This document shows, piece after piece, positions 1 to 8,213 of a stretch of DNA of 64,000 nt. How positions within the stretch are numbered: position 1 is the first letter of the stretch; each line of letters begins with the position of its first letter. Under the pieces are notes generated by a model that saw nothing but the letters and a program-made list of their open reading frames with translations, had not been told where the DNA came from and searched no databases. The DNA comes from Hafnia alvei (GTDB taxonomy: Bacteria; Pseudomonadota; Gammaproteobacteria; Enterobacterales; Enterobacteriaceae), in NCBI RefSeq assembly GCF_900095695.1, contig NZ_FMIQ01000003.1, positions 56,419 to 120,418 of the forward strand, written 5' to 3'. Made by a program: the position numbers and the translations under genes.

Positions 1-69
1 ATGAGCGATGACAGCGATCTTCTTATTTTCCGAACGCTTAACCTGAGAAAATACGGTATTACCAAACAT
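1..69 (-). CDS. citC: Citrate lyase ligase, N-terminal 23 residues (cut by window edge)
   Basis: Only the first 23 codons are present; the gene runs off the left edge. The reverse strand reads MFGNTVFSQVKRSENKK from an ATG at 67-69, which matches the start of enterobacterial CitC ([citrate (pro-3S)-lyase] ligase). This enzyme acetylates the prosthetic group of citrate lyase for anaerobic citrate fermentation. It is divergent from citA, the arrangement seen in E. coli and Klebsiella, where CitA-CitB activates the citCDEFXG operon. The N-terminal match and the context make the call good despite the small fragment. Confidence 0.85.
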   Translation of the reverse strand, partial: MFGNTVFSQVKRSENKKIAVIAH

Positions 70-460
70 AAAGTTTCCTGTTGCTTGCCGCATGCGTGCA
101 GTAGGGTCACAATTGTTGTGATTTGTTGCATATTAATAACGTTTTATTTTCAATTGCTCGACGCAACGCTTTAATCTTATTCGTTTATATTTTTGCGTTG
201 ACGGAATGATCGTAAGGAGTATTAAGGCGGGAAATCTTGACCTATTTCACAAAGAGTTATCAGAATTAAATAGACTTAATGGTTTTTATTTCTTTAATTA
301 TCTTTATTTGCATAACTAACGTGGTTTTTATTTGTTTAATTGATTTAATCCGTAGAATCTGCAACGATCTAATCCATAGTGGGTAGAAAACAAGGAAACA
401 TATTCATTACATTTCCCTGATACTAGTCCATCTTTTCGCCGCAAAAAAGAGGAAATATCG
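70..460. promoter_or_regulatory. Divergent citC / citAB control region
   Basis: This 391-base AT-rich interval separates the divergent citC and citA starts and holds no gene. In relatives it carries CitB (DpiA) operators and CRP/FNR-type control of citrate fermentation. I see long A/T tracts (about 240-350) typical of CitB targets, but no site I can place with certainty. The citA ribosome binding site is the GAGGAAA just before the ATG at 461. Confidence 0.6.
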
Positions 461-2122
461 ATGTTTGGCAAACCAAATGTTAAAGAATTTAGGTTTTTTA
501 GCCGCATCGCATTTCCTTTACGAATATTTCTTTTATTACTCCTAGTCTCGACATTATTGGTCGCTGCGTTGGGGAAATATCTATCCGCCTCTTTTGAAGA
601 TTATCTCAGCAATCATGTACGTGATATGGCAATGAACCAAGCCAAAATCATTGCTTCAATTGATAGTGTTGTCACGGCGGTGAAAAATAGAGATACCAAA
701 CGTCTTGCCATTATCGCCAATAAATTAGGTACCGGTTCGGATTTTGACTATGTTGTAATCGGGGATAAAAATTCTATCCGCTTATATCATCCCAACCCGG
801 CCAAAATTGGTCTTCCTATGCAGTGGAGTAAGCCCGGGGCACTGGAGCGTGGTGAGAGTTATTTTATCACCGGCAAAGGCTCTATCGGTATGGCAATGCG
901 CGCGAAAACGCCAATTTTTGATGAGCAGGGCAAAATTATTGGTGTCGTTTCGCTTGGCTATTTGGTCAGCAAAATAGATAGCTGGCGGCTAGACTTTTTA
1001 CTGCCTTTGGCAGGCGTATTTGTCTTGATTCTGATTATCTTGATGCTGCTATCGTGGATGTTTGCTTCGCACATTCGTCGACAGATGCTAGGGATGGAAC
1101 CGCGCCAAATTGCGCGCGTGGTACGCCAACAAGACGCGCTGTTTGGTTCAGTATATGAGGGACTTATTGCGGTCGATCCCGATGGGTTGATTACTGCGAT
1201 CAACCGAAATGCGCGCAAAATGTTAGGGTTACGCTCGCCAGGAAGGCAATGGTTGGGGAAACCTATCGAAGAGGTTGTTGATCCTGCGGGCTTTTTCACG
1301 GAACAGATTGAAGAAAAGCGGCAAGATGTCATTTGCACTTTTAACGGCTTAAGCGTGATTGCTAACCGTGCCGCCATACATTTCGGCGATGAGCTATTGG
1401 GCGCAATTATCAGTTTTCGTAGCAAAGATGAAATTAGCACGCTTAACGCCCAGCTCACGCAGATCAAACAATATGTTGAAAGCCTGCGCACGTTACGCCA
1501 TGAGCATCTTAACTGGATGTCGACGCTTAACGGGCTATTACAAATGAAAGAATATGATCGTGCGCTCGCAATGGTGAAAGGTGAGTCACAGGCGCAGCAG
1601 CAGCTTATTGATAACCTGAGAGGTTCTTTCGACGATCGTCAGGTTGCGGGGCTGCTTTTTGGCAAAGCACAGCGCGCTCGTGAACTAGGACTAACGTTTA
1701 ATTTGGTTGAAGGCAGCCAGCTACGTCAGTTGCCTGAAGGGCTAGATAGCACGGAGTTTGCGGCCATCGTGGGTAATCTACTCGACAATGCCTTTGATGC
1801 TAGCCTGAAGAATTTGCAGGGTAATAAAACCATCGAGCTGTATCTTAGCGACGAAGGCGAGGATGTGATCGTGGAAGTAGCCGATCAAGGATGTGGCGTT
1901 CCTGAGTCTTTACGTGAGGCTATTTTTGAGCAAGGGGTAAGCACCAAAACAGAAGACGCCGGTGAGCATGGTATAGGACTATATCTGATTGCCAGCTATG
2001 TTGGCCGCTGTGGTGGTGTGATTACGTTGGAAGACAACGAACCTTGCGGAACTTTATTTTCCGTATTTATTCCGAAAGTGAAAAAGACTTATGACACAAC
2101 CAATAACGATTCTAATTGTTGA
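461..2122 (+). CDS. citA: Citrate-sensing histidine kinase CitA (DpiB)
   Basis: Membrane sensor kinase (553 aa) that binds citrate in the periplasm and phosphorylates CitB, inducing citrate fermentation. A first membrane helix (about residues 20-40) is followed by a periplasmic PAS-like domain (45-170), a second helix (about 178-202), a cytoplasmic PAS domain (220-320) and the kinase core. The phospho-acceptor is in RHEHLNWMSTLNGLLQ (His347), the signature of the CitA/DcuS family. The ATPase domain shows NLLDNAFDAS (N box), DQGCGVP (G1) and GEHGIGLYL (G2). The C-terminal half is nearly identical to E. coli DpiB, so CitA fits better than DcuS. Its end overlaps citB by 32 bases, so the two are translated together. 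Confidence 0.93.
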   Translation: MFGKPNVKEFRFFSRIAFPLRIFLLLLLVSTLLVAALGKYLSASFEDYLSNHVRDMAMNQAKIIASIDSVVTAVKNRDTKRLAIIANKLGTGSDFDYVVIGDKNSIRLYHPNPAKIGLPMQWSKPGALERGESYFITGKGSIGMAMRAKTPIFDEQGKIIGVVSLGYLVSKIDSWRLDFLLPLAGVFVLILIILMLLSWMFASHIRRQMLGMEPRQIARVVRQQDALFGSVYEGLIAVDPDGLITAINRNARKMLGLRSPGRQWLGKPIEEVVDPAGFFTEQIEEKRQDVICTFNGLSVIANRAAIHFGDELLGAIISFRSKDEISTLNAQLTQIKQYVESLRTLRHEHLNWMSTLNGLLQMKEYDRALAMVKGESQAQQQLIDNLRGSFDDRQVAGLLFGKAQRARELGLTFNLVEGSQLRQLPEGLDSTEFAAIVGNLLDNAFDASLKNLQGNKTIELYLSDEGEDVIVEVADQGCGVPESLREAIFEQGVSTKTEDAGEHGIGLYLIASYVGRCGGVITLEDNEPCGTLFSVFIPKVKKTYDTTNNDSNC

Positions 2123-2789
2123 AGACGAGACTCCGCTTGCAGAGATGCATGCGGAGTTTATTCGCCATTTCCAAGGCTGTGGTCAGGTATGGTTGGCGGG
2201 AAATCTTGCTCAGGCCAGAATGATGATTGAGCGATTCAAACCCGATCTGATCTTGCTGGATAACTATTTACCCGATGGCAAAGGCATCACGCTACTGCAC
2301 GAGTTAACTCAGGCTCGTTTCCCCGGTGGTGTGGTCTTTACCACTGCTGCGAGTGATATGGATACGGTGTCAGATGCGGTGCGCTGCGGCGTATTTGACT
2401 ATTTGGTGAAGCCGATTGCCTACGAGCGCTTGGGGCAAACGCTTGAGCGCTACCATGTGCGCAAGCGAATGCTAGCCAATAACGATAGCGCCAGCCAACG
2501 TCAGATCGATGATATGTTCAATGCCTATGCGCGTGGTGAACAGAAAGAAGAGCTGCCGGTTGGCATTGATGCGCTGACCTTAGATAAGGTGCAAAAGCTA
2601 TTTGCCGATCCCGAGGCGCGTCATACCGCTGAAACCGTTGCGCAGGAGCTTAAACTTAGCCGAACAACGGCACGGCGCTACTTAGAGTTTTGCGCGGGTC
2701 GCCATCTGATTATGGCTGAAATCGTGTATGGAAAGGTTGGCCGCCCACAGCGAACCTATAGAGCGCCAGAAACGGCCAAAAAAGGCTGA
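2091..2789 (+). CDS. citB: Citrate response regulator CitB (DpiA)
   Basis: Response regulator (232 aa) paired with CitA. The receiver domain (about 5-120) has the acidic pair in VEDETPLAEMHAE, the phospho-acceptor Asp in DLILLDNYLPDG and the conserved Lys in YLVKPIAYERL. The C-terminal part contains the helix-turn-helix around HTAETVAQELKLSRTTARRY and ends with GKVGRPQRTYR, as in E. coli DpiA. When phosphorylated it activates the citrate lyase and transport genes. The start lies inside the citA end (ATGACACAACC), a standard coupled overlap. E. coli carries this pair elsewhere, so its place next to lexA differs between lineages. Confidence 0.93.
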   Translation: MTQPITILIVEDETPLAEMHAEFIRHFQGCGQVWLAGNLAQARMMIERFKPDLILLDNYLPDGKGITLLHELTQARFPGGVVFTTAASDMDTVSDAVRCGVFDYLVKPIAYERLGQTLERYHVRKRMLANNDSASQRQIDDMFNAYARGEQKEELPVGIDALTLDKVQKLFADPEARHTAETVAQELKLSRTTARRYLEFCAGRHLIMAEIVYGKVGRPQRTYRAPETAKKG

Positions 2790-2908
2790 TGAATTGGCAG
2801 ATTATTGACGGGTAGCTGGCTGAAAATACAAAAAATGCACGCTCAATGTAGTTCAGTTGCGCTACGGCTCAATCTTTATGTATTTCACGGTTTCAAAATG
2901 GTCGCTAC

Positions 2909-2945
2909 CTGTATATACTCACAGCAAAACTGTATAAACAAACAG
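2909..2945. promoter_or_regulatory. Tandem LexA boxes of the lexA promoter
   Basis: Two SOS boxes of 16 bases are visible: CTGTATATACTCACAG (2909-2924) and CTGTATAAACAAACAG (2930-2945). Both fit CTGT-N8-ACAG, and the tandem arrangement upstream of lexA is the same as in E. coli. LexA dimers bound here autoregulate lexA and the downstream dinF. Confidence 0.95.
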
Positions 2946-2953
2946 GTGGTGGA

Positions 2954-3562
2954 ATGAAAGCACTTACAGCCAGACAGCAGGAAGTCTACGATCTGATTCG
3001 TGACCATATTGAACAAACTGGCATGCCGCCAACCCGAGCTGAAATTGCTCAGCGCTTGGGATTCCGCTCTCCTAATGCGGCCGAAGAACATTTAAAAGCG
3101 TTGCAGCGCAAGGGTGTTATTGAGATCGTTTCCGGTGCTTCCCGTGGTATTCGCTTGCTAATGGAAGATGAAACGGGCCTGCCTTTAATTGGCCGTGTGG
3201 CAGCGGGTGAGCCGCTGTTAGCGCAAGAACATATTGAGGGCCACTATCAGGTGGATCCTGCTTTATTTAAGCCAAACGCGGATTTCTTACTGCGTGTTAA
3301 CGGCATGTCGATGCGTGATATCGGTATTTTAGACGGCGATTTGCTGGCCGTACATAAAACCCAGGATGTGCGTAATGGACAGGTTGTGGTTGCGCGTATC
3401 GAAGATGAAGTAACGGTTAAGCGTCTGAAAAAGCAAGGTAATATTGTCCAGCTGTTGCCAGAAAACAGCGACTTCGAGCCTATCGTTGTTGACCTGCGCG
3501 AGCAAAACTTCACGATCGAAGGTTTAGCGGTGGGCGTTATTCGTAACGGTGACTGGATCTAA
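2954..3562 (+). CDS. lexA: SOS repressor LexA
   Basis: Repressor and self-cleaving serine peptidase (S24 family) of the SOS regulon, 202 aa, the same length as E. coli LexA. The N-terminal winged helix-turn-helix (1-70, ending near [10 protein letters not shown]) binds the SOS box. The scissile Ala-Gly is in GRVAAGEP (about 84/85). The catalytic Ser is in NGMSMRD (119) and the Lys in [10 protein letters not shown] (156). RecA filaments trigger cleavage after DNA damage. Two SOS boxes lie directly upstream, and GGTGG precedes the start. Confidence 0.98.
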   Translation: MKALTARQQEVYDLIRDHIEQTGMPPTRAEIAQRLGFRSPNAAEEHLKALQRKGVIEIVSGASRGIRLLMEDETGLPLIGRVAAGEPLLAQEHIEGHYQVDPALFKPNADFLLRVNGMSMRDIGILDGDLLAVHKTQDVRNGQVVVARIEDEVTVKRLKKQGNIVQLLPENSDFEPIVVDLREQNFTIEGLAVGVIRNGDWI

Positions 3563-3600
3563 AACTTCGGCTGTTGTGTTTAACATCACACCGATAGACT

Positions 3601-3624
3601 AAGCCCCTTAATTGGGGCTTTTTT
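3601..3624 (+). terminator. Terminator after lexA
   Basis: AAGCCCC and GGGGCTT form a 7-bp stem around a TTAATT loop, followed by four T. It lies between lexA and dinF, so dinF is probably expressed partly by read-through, as in E. coli where both belong to one SOS unit. Confidence 0.8.
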
Positions 3625-3700
3625 ATGCGGCATATTTGTTCATGTCTGAAACCTTTTTTTGTTGGGATAACGAGTAGGTTATCTGGAATGAATTCAAAAA

Positions 3701-5041
3701 ATGAAAATGCTTACACCAACCGATAAGGCGCTGTGGATCCTTGCACTGCCGATGATCCTGTCGAATATCTCTGTTCCTTTATTAGGGTTAGTCGATACCG
3801 CTGTGATTGGGCACTTGGATAGCCCTGTTTATCTTGGTGGCGTAGCCGTTGGCGCGATGGCTACGTCATTCTTATTTATGCTGCTGTTGTTTTTACGCAT
3901 GAGCACCACGGGGCTGACTGCGCAAGCATTCGGCGCGGGGGATAAAACTGCGCTGGCTCGCGCGCTTGTGCAGCTGCTGCTCATAGCGTTGCTGGCAGGG
4001 GTTGCTATTATCGCGCTGCGACAACCTTTGATTAACGGCGTGCTGCGGATTGTCGGCGGCCATGAAGATGTGCTGGAGCAGGCTCGTTTGTTTATGCAGA
4101 TCCGCTGGCTTGGTGCGCCTGCTACGTTGGCAAACCTCGTTATTCTTGGTTGGTTGCTAGGCGTTCAATATGCCCGTGCGCCGGTCATATTGCTGGTTGT
4201 GGGCAATGTTATTAACATCACGCTCGACCTGTGGTTTGTTGTTGGTCTGGGCTGGAAAGTGCCCGGAGCGGCAAGTGCCACGGTGATTGCTGATTACGCG
4301 ACCTTTTTACTCGGGATCGGCCTTGTTTGGCACGTGATGAAGCTGCGCGGCCTGCATCTGGAATATTTCCGCAATGCGTGGCGGGGAAATCTTCGCCGCC
4401 TATTGGCGTTAAACCGTGACATCATGCTGCGTTCTTTATTGCTGCAATTATGCTTTTCATCGCTGACTATCCTTGGGGCCAGAATGGGAAGCGAAGTGGT
4501 GGCGGTGAATGCGGTTCTGATGAATTTACTGACATTTACCGCCTATGCTCTGGATGGCTTTGCCTATGCGGTGGAAGCTCATTCAGGGCAGGCCTATGGT
4601 GCACGCGACGGTCGTAAACTGCAGAAAATTTGGCATTCCGCCTGTCGGCAGGCCGGTATCGTAGCGGTATTTTTTGCCATGCTGTATGCCGTATTTGGCC
4701 AGCAAATCATTCAGATATTAACTTCGTTGCCAGAAGTACAATCGTTGGCGTTGCACTATCTGCCATGGCAAATTGTTTTACCGCTGCTGGGCGTATGGTG
4801 TTACCTGCTGGATGGCATGTTTATCGGTGCGACGCGCGGTGCTGAAATGCGTAATAGCATGGCCGTTGCCGCTGCGGGTTATGGTTTAACATTGTTCACG
4901 CTTCCTTGGTTAGGTAATCACGGTTTATGGCTAGCTTTAGCGGTATTTTTATCACTACGTGGTCTTTCCTTATGGATCGTCTGGCGGCGTCATTGGCGGG
5001 AAAAAACATGGTTTCCAGCCAATAATGTTGAATTAAATTAG
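3701..5041 (+). CDS. dinF: MATE-family efflux protein DinF
   Basis: SOS-linked multidrug and toxic-compound extrusion protein of the inner membrane, 446 aa with about 12 predicted helices. Long stretches match E. coli DinF, such as GLVDTAVIGHLDSPVYLGG near residue 30 and GFAYAVEAHSGQAYGARDG near 290. MATE pumps exchange Na+ or H+ for toxic compounds; DinF has been tied to tolerance of oxidative stress and bile salts. It follows lexA by 138 bases. Two in-frame ATGs (3701 and 3707) are possible; the second gives a start closer to the E. coli protein. Confidence 0.95.
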   Translation: MKMLTPTDKALWILALPMILSNISVPLLGLVDTAVIGHLDSPVYLGGVAVGAMATSFLFMLLLFLRMSTTGLTAQAFGAGDKTALARALVQLLLIALLAGVAIIALRQPLINGVLRIVGGHEDVLEQARLFMQIRWLGAPATLANLVILGWLLGVQYARAPVILLVVGNVINITLDLWFVVGLGWKVPGAASATVIADYATFLLGIGLVWHVMKLRGLHLEYFRNAWRGNLRRLLALNRDIMLRSLLLQLCFSSLTILGARMGSEVVAVNAVLMNLLTFTAYALDGFAYAVEAHSGQAYGARDGRKLQKIWHSACRQAGIVAVFFAMLYAVFGQQIIQILTSLPEVQSLALHYLPWQIVLPLLGVWCYLLDGMFIGATRGAEMRNSMAVAAAGYGLTLFTLPWLGNHGLWLALAVFLSLRGLSLWIVWRRHWREKTWFPANNVELN

Positions 5042-5368
5042 GTCGTTATAGCGTCAAATAATCAGGGCAATGTGATAATTCCGATAGTTTTTGCATTGCC
5101 CTAAAATGACGCGTTATTAATATTTGCTTACATTCTAACTGATAAAAATTATTCTCCGCTTATTCCCTGTTTTCTCTCTGCTTTTACGCCTTGTTGCGAA
5201 AGTTTTTTGTTTAATATTGCCGATTATCTAGCTGAAAATATTTTTATGCTCAGTATCCGCTAGTCTTAATGGTGAACGTTAACTGATGCCTCACATCGCA
5301 GTTATTAATTTAATCGAGTACAGATGTGTGGGGAATATATTCCATTACATAAGTGATACGGAGTTATT
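5042..5368. other. AT-rich gap with an inverted repeat
   Basis: There is no gene in these 327 bases. AGGGCAATG (5064-5072) pairs with CATTGCCCT (5094-5102) in a long-loop hairpin just after dinF, a possible weak terminator or remnant repeat. The right part holds the promoter of yjbJ; its ribosome binding site is the GGAG just before 5369. Confidence 0.4.
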
Positions 5369-5578
5369 ATGAATAAAGATCAAGCGAGCGGTAACTGGAA
5401 GCAGTTCAAGGGAACAGTGAAAGAAAAATGGGGTAAGTTAACCGACGATGATCTTACCGTAATCGAAGGGAAACGTGACCAGCTGGTAGGTAAAATCCAG
5501 GAACGCTACGGCTATCAGAAAGAAGCCGCTGAGAAAGAAGTTAAAGCATGGGAAGATCATAATAAATATCGTTGGTGA
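5369..5578 (+). CDS. yjbJ: CsbD-family stress protein YjbJ
   Basis: Small hydrophilic protein (69 aa) of the CsbD family, abundant in stationary-phase and stressed cells; its molecular role is unknown. MNKDQASGNWKQFKGTVKEK and the ending HNKYRW match enterobacterial YjbJ closely. It lies between dinF and zur, as in E. coli. In E. coli the gene depends on RpoS; no sigma-38 promoter can be assigned here by eye. Confidence 0.93.
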   Translation: MNKDQASGNWKQFKGTVKEKWGKLTDDDLTVIEGKRDQLVGKIQERYGYQKEAAEKEVKAWEDHNKYRW

Positions 5579-5722
5579 TATTTAATCCTACTTGCTAAAT
5601 AATCGCTCTGCAAACACGCATTATAAATAAAGAACGGATACGAATATTAAAACGGAAAATATTCCTTTATTGATATTCCTTTATTAATAATGTGCCACTG
5701 CTGATATTAATTGCAGATGATT

Positions 5723-5752
5723 AAAAAAAGAGCCGCAGGTGCGGCTCTTTTT
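5723..5752. terminator. Bidirectional terminator between yjbJ and zur
   Basis: AAAGAGCCGC and GCGGCTCTTT form a 10-bp stem around AGGT, with A-rich and T-rich flanks on both sides. It can end both yjbJ (+) and zur (-), which converge here. Confidence 0.9.
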
Positions 5753-5770
5753 CATTCTATTATATAAAAA

Positions 5771-6280
5771 CTATTTTTTCTTTTTTGGTTCTGAATGATC
5801 GTGATGGCACGTATCGCGGTTATCGCAGGATTCTATTTTCCCACAGTCTCGACATAAACCATGTGCTTCTACCACGCTATGCTGCAGCGAGAATCCAGTC
5901 AGTGCTGCAAGCTTTTCTAAATGTTCCTGCACATCCTGTGTGGTTTGTTCAGTCACTTGACCACAGCGATGGCAAATAAATAATGCTGACGTATGACTTG
6001 GCTCTTCGATGTGATGGCACATCACGTAGCTATTAGTGGACTCCACTTTGTGAATGAAGCCTTGTTCTAGCAAAAAATCGAGGGCGCGATAGATAGTCGG
6101 CGGCTTAGCCTGCGGCTCAGAAACACGCAGCAGATCCAGTAAATCATAGGCACTAATCGTGCCTTTCTGGCAAGCCATCAGACGCAATACCTCCATTCTT
6201 TGCGGAGTCAGTCGAACATTGCGTTGCAGACAAATCTCTTCTGCCTGTGCGAGCAGTCGCTCTAACGAGGTTGTGGTCAT
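5771..6280 (-). CDS. zur: Zinc uptake regulator Zur
   Basis: Fur-family repressor (169 aa) that shuts off zinc import when zinc is replete. The DNA-binding domain includes RLTPQRMEVLRLM and KPPTIYRALDFLLEQGFIHK. The zinc-binding parts include CHHIEEPSHTSALFICHRCG and CRDCGK; the tail is His/Lys-rich (HHDHSEPKKKK), as in E. coli Zur. The reading frame stays open up to 6388, but I place the start at the ATG at 6280. It gives the normal N-terminus (MTTTSLERLLAQAEEICLQR), and the extra codons upstream only translate an ERIC repeat. Confidence 0.95.
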   Translation of the reverse strand: MTTTSLERLLAQAEEICLQRNVRLTPQRMEVLRLMACQKGTISAYDLLDLLRVSEPQAKPPTIYRALDFLLEQGFIHKVESTNSYVMCHHIEEPSHTSALFICHRCGQVTEQTTQDVQEHLEKLAALTGFSLQHSVVEAHGLCRDCGKIESCDNRDTCHHDHSEPKKKK

Positions 6281-6330
6281 GATGTTTTGCTTCCGGCCAA
6301 GCCAATAGGGTGCCGTTATTTTAACATAGT

Positions 6331-6457
6331 TATACCCGTCATACTTCAAGCTACATTTTTGTTGGCTGCGTTCCTTCACCCGAATCACTGACTTGAGTCA
6401 GCTCATCGGGATTCACTCGCTTGCCGCCTCAATGTAACTCGAATTATTTTGGGTATA
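6331..6457. repeat. ERIC (IRU) element, 127 bp
   Basis: This stretch starts TATACCC and ends GGGTATA and is 127 bases, the classic ERIC length. The core reads TTCACCCGAATCACTGACTT then AGCTCATCGGGATTCACTCG, recognisably the ERIC central palindrome; the right end CTCGAATTATTTTGGGTATA is also typical. ERICs are non-autonomous, transcribed intergenic elements of Enterobacterales. This one lies directly upstream of zur. Confidence 0.85.
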
Positions 6458-6516
6458 TACCCATCAATGGCTCAAGCTACATTCTTGTTGGCTGCGTTTG
6501 CCTGATACCCAAAATA
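6456..6516. repeat. Truncated second ERIC copy
   Basis: Immediately after the full element, CTCAAGCTACATTCTTGTTG is a near copy of the left arm of the first ERIC (CTTCAAGCTACATTTTTGTT). It then jumps to the right terminus GATACCCAAAATA. The central palindrome is missing, so this is an internally deleted ERIC abutting the full copy and sharing its TATACCC border. Confidence 0.7.
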
Positions 6517-6553
6517 AAACGGGCTGACAGGGGATTCCCGTCAGCCCGCTTTT
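6517..6553 (-). terminator. Terminator of the 100-residue secreted protein gene
   Basis: CGGGCTGAC (6520-6528) and GTCAGCCCG (6540-6548) form a perfect 9-bp stem. On the minus strand it is followed by TTTTATTTT, a normal intrinsic terminator for the gene ending at 6586. Confidence 0.8.
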
Positions 6554-6585
6554 ACTTAAGGCGGCAGTGGCAAATATACAATCTG

Positions 6586-6888
6586 TTATTTGATTTCAGA
6601 CTGATGAGCATAGGCGTCGCCGTTATTCAGATTATTGATAACAGTTGCGCGTTGATCCTGTGCACTCAGCTGTGAAAATGTTGCGCTACCGTGAACCGTC
6701 GGTGTTGCAATACCGGCTTCATGCAGTTTTTGTTTAGCCATCATCTGATGAGCGTAAGCAGAGCCGTTACGGTTTGAATATGCCAAGGTGCTTTGTTCTG
6801 CTGGGCTGAGGTCAGAAAATGATTGAGCGAAGGCCGAACCAGTTAGGGTAAGAGCAACGATAGCAGACAGTAAGATTGAAGTTTTCAT
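6586..6888 (-). CDS. Small secreted protein with duplicated NGxAYAHQ motif
   Basis: 100-residue protein with a clear Sec signal peptide (MKTSILLSAIVALTLTGSAFA, cleavage near 21/22). The mature part holds two related units: FSDLSPAEQSTLAYSNRNG then SAYAHQ, and FSQLSAQDQRATVINNLNNG then DAYAHQ. It is probably periplasmic or exported. I do not recognise a named family. The neighbouring 53-residue gene encodes one unit of the same kind, so the pair arose by duplication. There are no cysteines and no membrane helix after the signal. Its own ribosome binding site (AGAAGAG) precedes the ATG. Confidence 0.75.
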   Translation of the reverse strand: MKTSILLSAIVALTLTGSAFAQSFSDLSPAEQSTLAYSNRNGSAYAHQMMAKQKLHEAGIATPTVHGSATFSQLSAQDQRATVINNLNNGDAYAHQSEIK

Positions 6889-7004
6889 GATTTTCTCTTC
6901 TTTAAATTTTTTGAAGTAGGTCAGGGCACACAGTGGCGACTCACTGACCTACTTTGCAGGTTTTAATAACGAATTCAATTCTGTATGGCACTGGGCAATG
7001 CCGA

Positions 7005-7166
7005 TTATTTATTGATAGTGATCTGATGAGCTTGAGCACTACCGTTGTTCAGATGATTAACGACGGTTGCGCGTTGTTCGCTAGCAGTCATATCTGAAAA
7101 GCTTTGTGCAAAAGCGGAACCCGCAAGGGCCAGAGTCATTAGTACGGTCAAAGTGATAGTTTTCAT
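7005..7166 (-). CDS. 53-residue secreted paralog of the neighbouring protein
   Basis: Short gene encoding a signal peptide (MKTITLTVLMTLALAGSAFA) followed by QSFSDMTASEQRATVVNHLN and NGSAQAHQ. This is a single copy of the unit that occurs twice in the neighbouring 100-residue protein (QSFSDLS, EQ, NNGxAxAHQ). Translation was read by hand; ATG at 7164-7166, stop TAA at 7005-7007, and a GCGAGATGACACC leader. Function unknown. A palindrome like the operator of the adjacent TetR gene lies about 40 bases upstream of this start, so repression by that regulator is plausible (inference). Confidence 0.7.
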   Translation of the reverse strand: MKTITLTVLMTLALAGSAFAQSFSDMTASEQRATVVNHLNNGSAQAHQITINK

Positions 7167-7207
7167 GGTGTCATCTCGCTAAATGTGTGATCTAGATACT
7201 GATTTAA

Positions 7208-7222
7208 TAGACCAGTCGTCTA
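7208..7222. promoter_or_regulatory. Candidate TetR/NemR-type operator upstream of the 53-residue gene
   Basis: TAGACCAGTCGTCTA is an imperfect palindrome sharing TAGACC and GTCTA with the operator at the start of the TetR gene. It sits 42-56 bases upstream of the minus-strand start at 7166, a normal place for an operator. Assignment rests on similarity to the second site. Confidence 0.55.
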
Positions 7223-7287
7223 GTTAAAGGGTAAAAAATAATGCCAAACGTTTTCACGCAGGCATTCATTGTGCTGCGATTGTCTCT

Positions 7288-7893
7288 TTAAATGGTGCCG
7301 GGCTTCAGCAAGCGTTCCGTACGCTGCATGGCTGAAACAAACGGTGCATCAGATCTATTGACCTTTGCCCGTAACGCTGCGCCTAACCATAAAGAGTATA
7401 GTGAATCTGCGAGTAGTTCGGGGGATTCTTCAATCACCAGCGACCCTTCTTCAACGCCAGACTCGATACTCGACTGCAACTGGGCGATGACGCGTGTGAT
7501 ACCAGAATCTAATGCTTCACGCATAACCTCTGATAAATCACTGACTTCACCCGCCAGTTTTACGACCAAGCACTTGCTGTGACATACCGTTTCACAGCTT
7601 TGCGTCATCCAATGTGAGAAATAATCTAACAAATGCTGACGCTGTGTCTTTTGCCCATCCGAAAATTTCTCTTTCAGCATGATCACGTAATCGCTGAAAT
7701 AACGGGTAAGCATAGCTTCACCAAACTTCTCTTTAGATTTGAAGTAATGGTAGAACGAACCTTTTGGTACCCCTGCGGTAGCCAGAAGCTCATTTAAACC
7801 CATCGCTGTAAAGCCAAGGTTTAAAATCAATTCTTCACCCACATCTAAAATGTGCTCGCAGGTGTTATTGGTCGTGCTTGTCGTTTTGTTCAT
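7288..7893 (-). CDS. TetR-family repressor, NemR-like
   Basis: 201-residue TetR-family regulator. The helix-turn-helix (about 28-50) reads MGLNELLATAGVPKGSFYHYF, very close to E. coli NemR (GMGLSELLKTAEVPKGSFYH). The C-terminal ligand domain keeps NemR-like blocks (LVVKLAGEVSDLSE, LYSLWLGAALRAKVNRS). NemR senses electrophiles and bleach through cysteines; Cys residues are present at about 100, 104 and 108. It is not followed by nemA here, and the genes downstream on the same strand are the small secreted proteins. So NemR-like fold and operator, but a possibly different regulon. Confidence 0.8.
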   Translation of the reverse strand: MNKTTSTTNNTCEHILDVGEELILNLGFTAMGLNELLATAGVPKGSFYHYFKSKEKFGEAMLTRYFSDYVIMLKEKFSDGQKTQRQHLLDYFSHWMTQSCETVCHSKCLVVKLAGEVSDLSEVMREALDSGITRVIAQLQSSIESGVEEGSLVIEESPELLADSLYSLWLGAALRAKVNRSDAPFVSAMQRTERLLKPGTI

Positions 7894-7907
7894 GTGAGTT
7901 ACTATAG

Positions 7908-7923
7908 TAGACCGGTTGGTCTA
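7908..7923. promoter_or_regulatory. Palindromic operator of the TetR gene
   Basis: TAGACCGGTTGGTCTA is a 16-base palindrome with TAGACC/GGTCTA half-sites, 15 bases upstream of the TetR start at 7893. This form fits the operator expected for NemR-like repressors and suggests autoregulation. Confidence 0.75.
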
Positions 7924-8213
7924 AGTCAATAATCAAGTAAATCTGTGAACCAGATCACGCATGTATGGATATGTTTACACACAGGGTAACGCTAGCCACA
8001 GTCGCTAATGGCAGTAAGAGTATCTCAGTTCTGCCGAAAAATCAGGTATCTCACGTTTTCTCGAACAGTGTGCTTGAGCCTCTGGCTACTAGGTATGAGC
8101 GCGGAAGTCTGTGGGTTAAGCCCAAATTCACGGTATACTTGCCCAATATCCACGGTGATACTGTTTTTTCTAAGCGCCGTATCTGATTCAAACTGACTGA
8201 AATCCTGAGAATA

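Noticed and set aside
958..1491. 177-codon frame opposite citA
   Set aside because: It lies entirely within citA on the other strand, has no codon bias or family likeness, and is a shadow frame.
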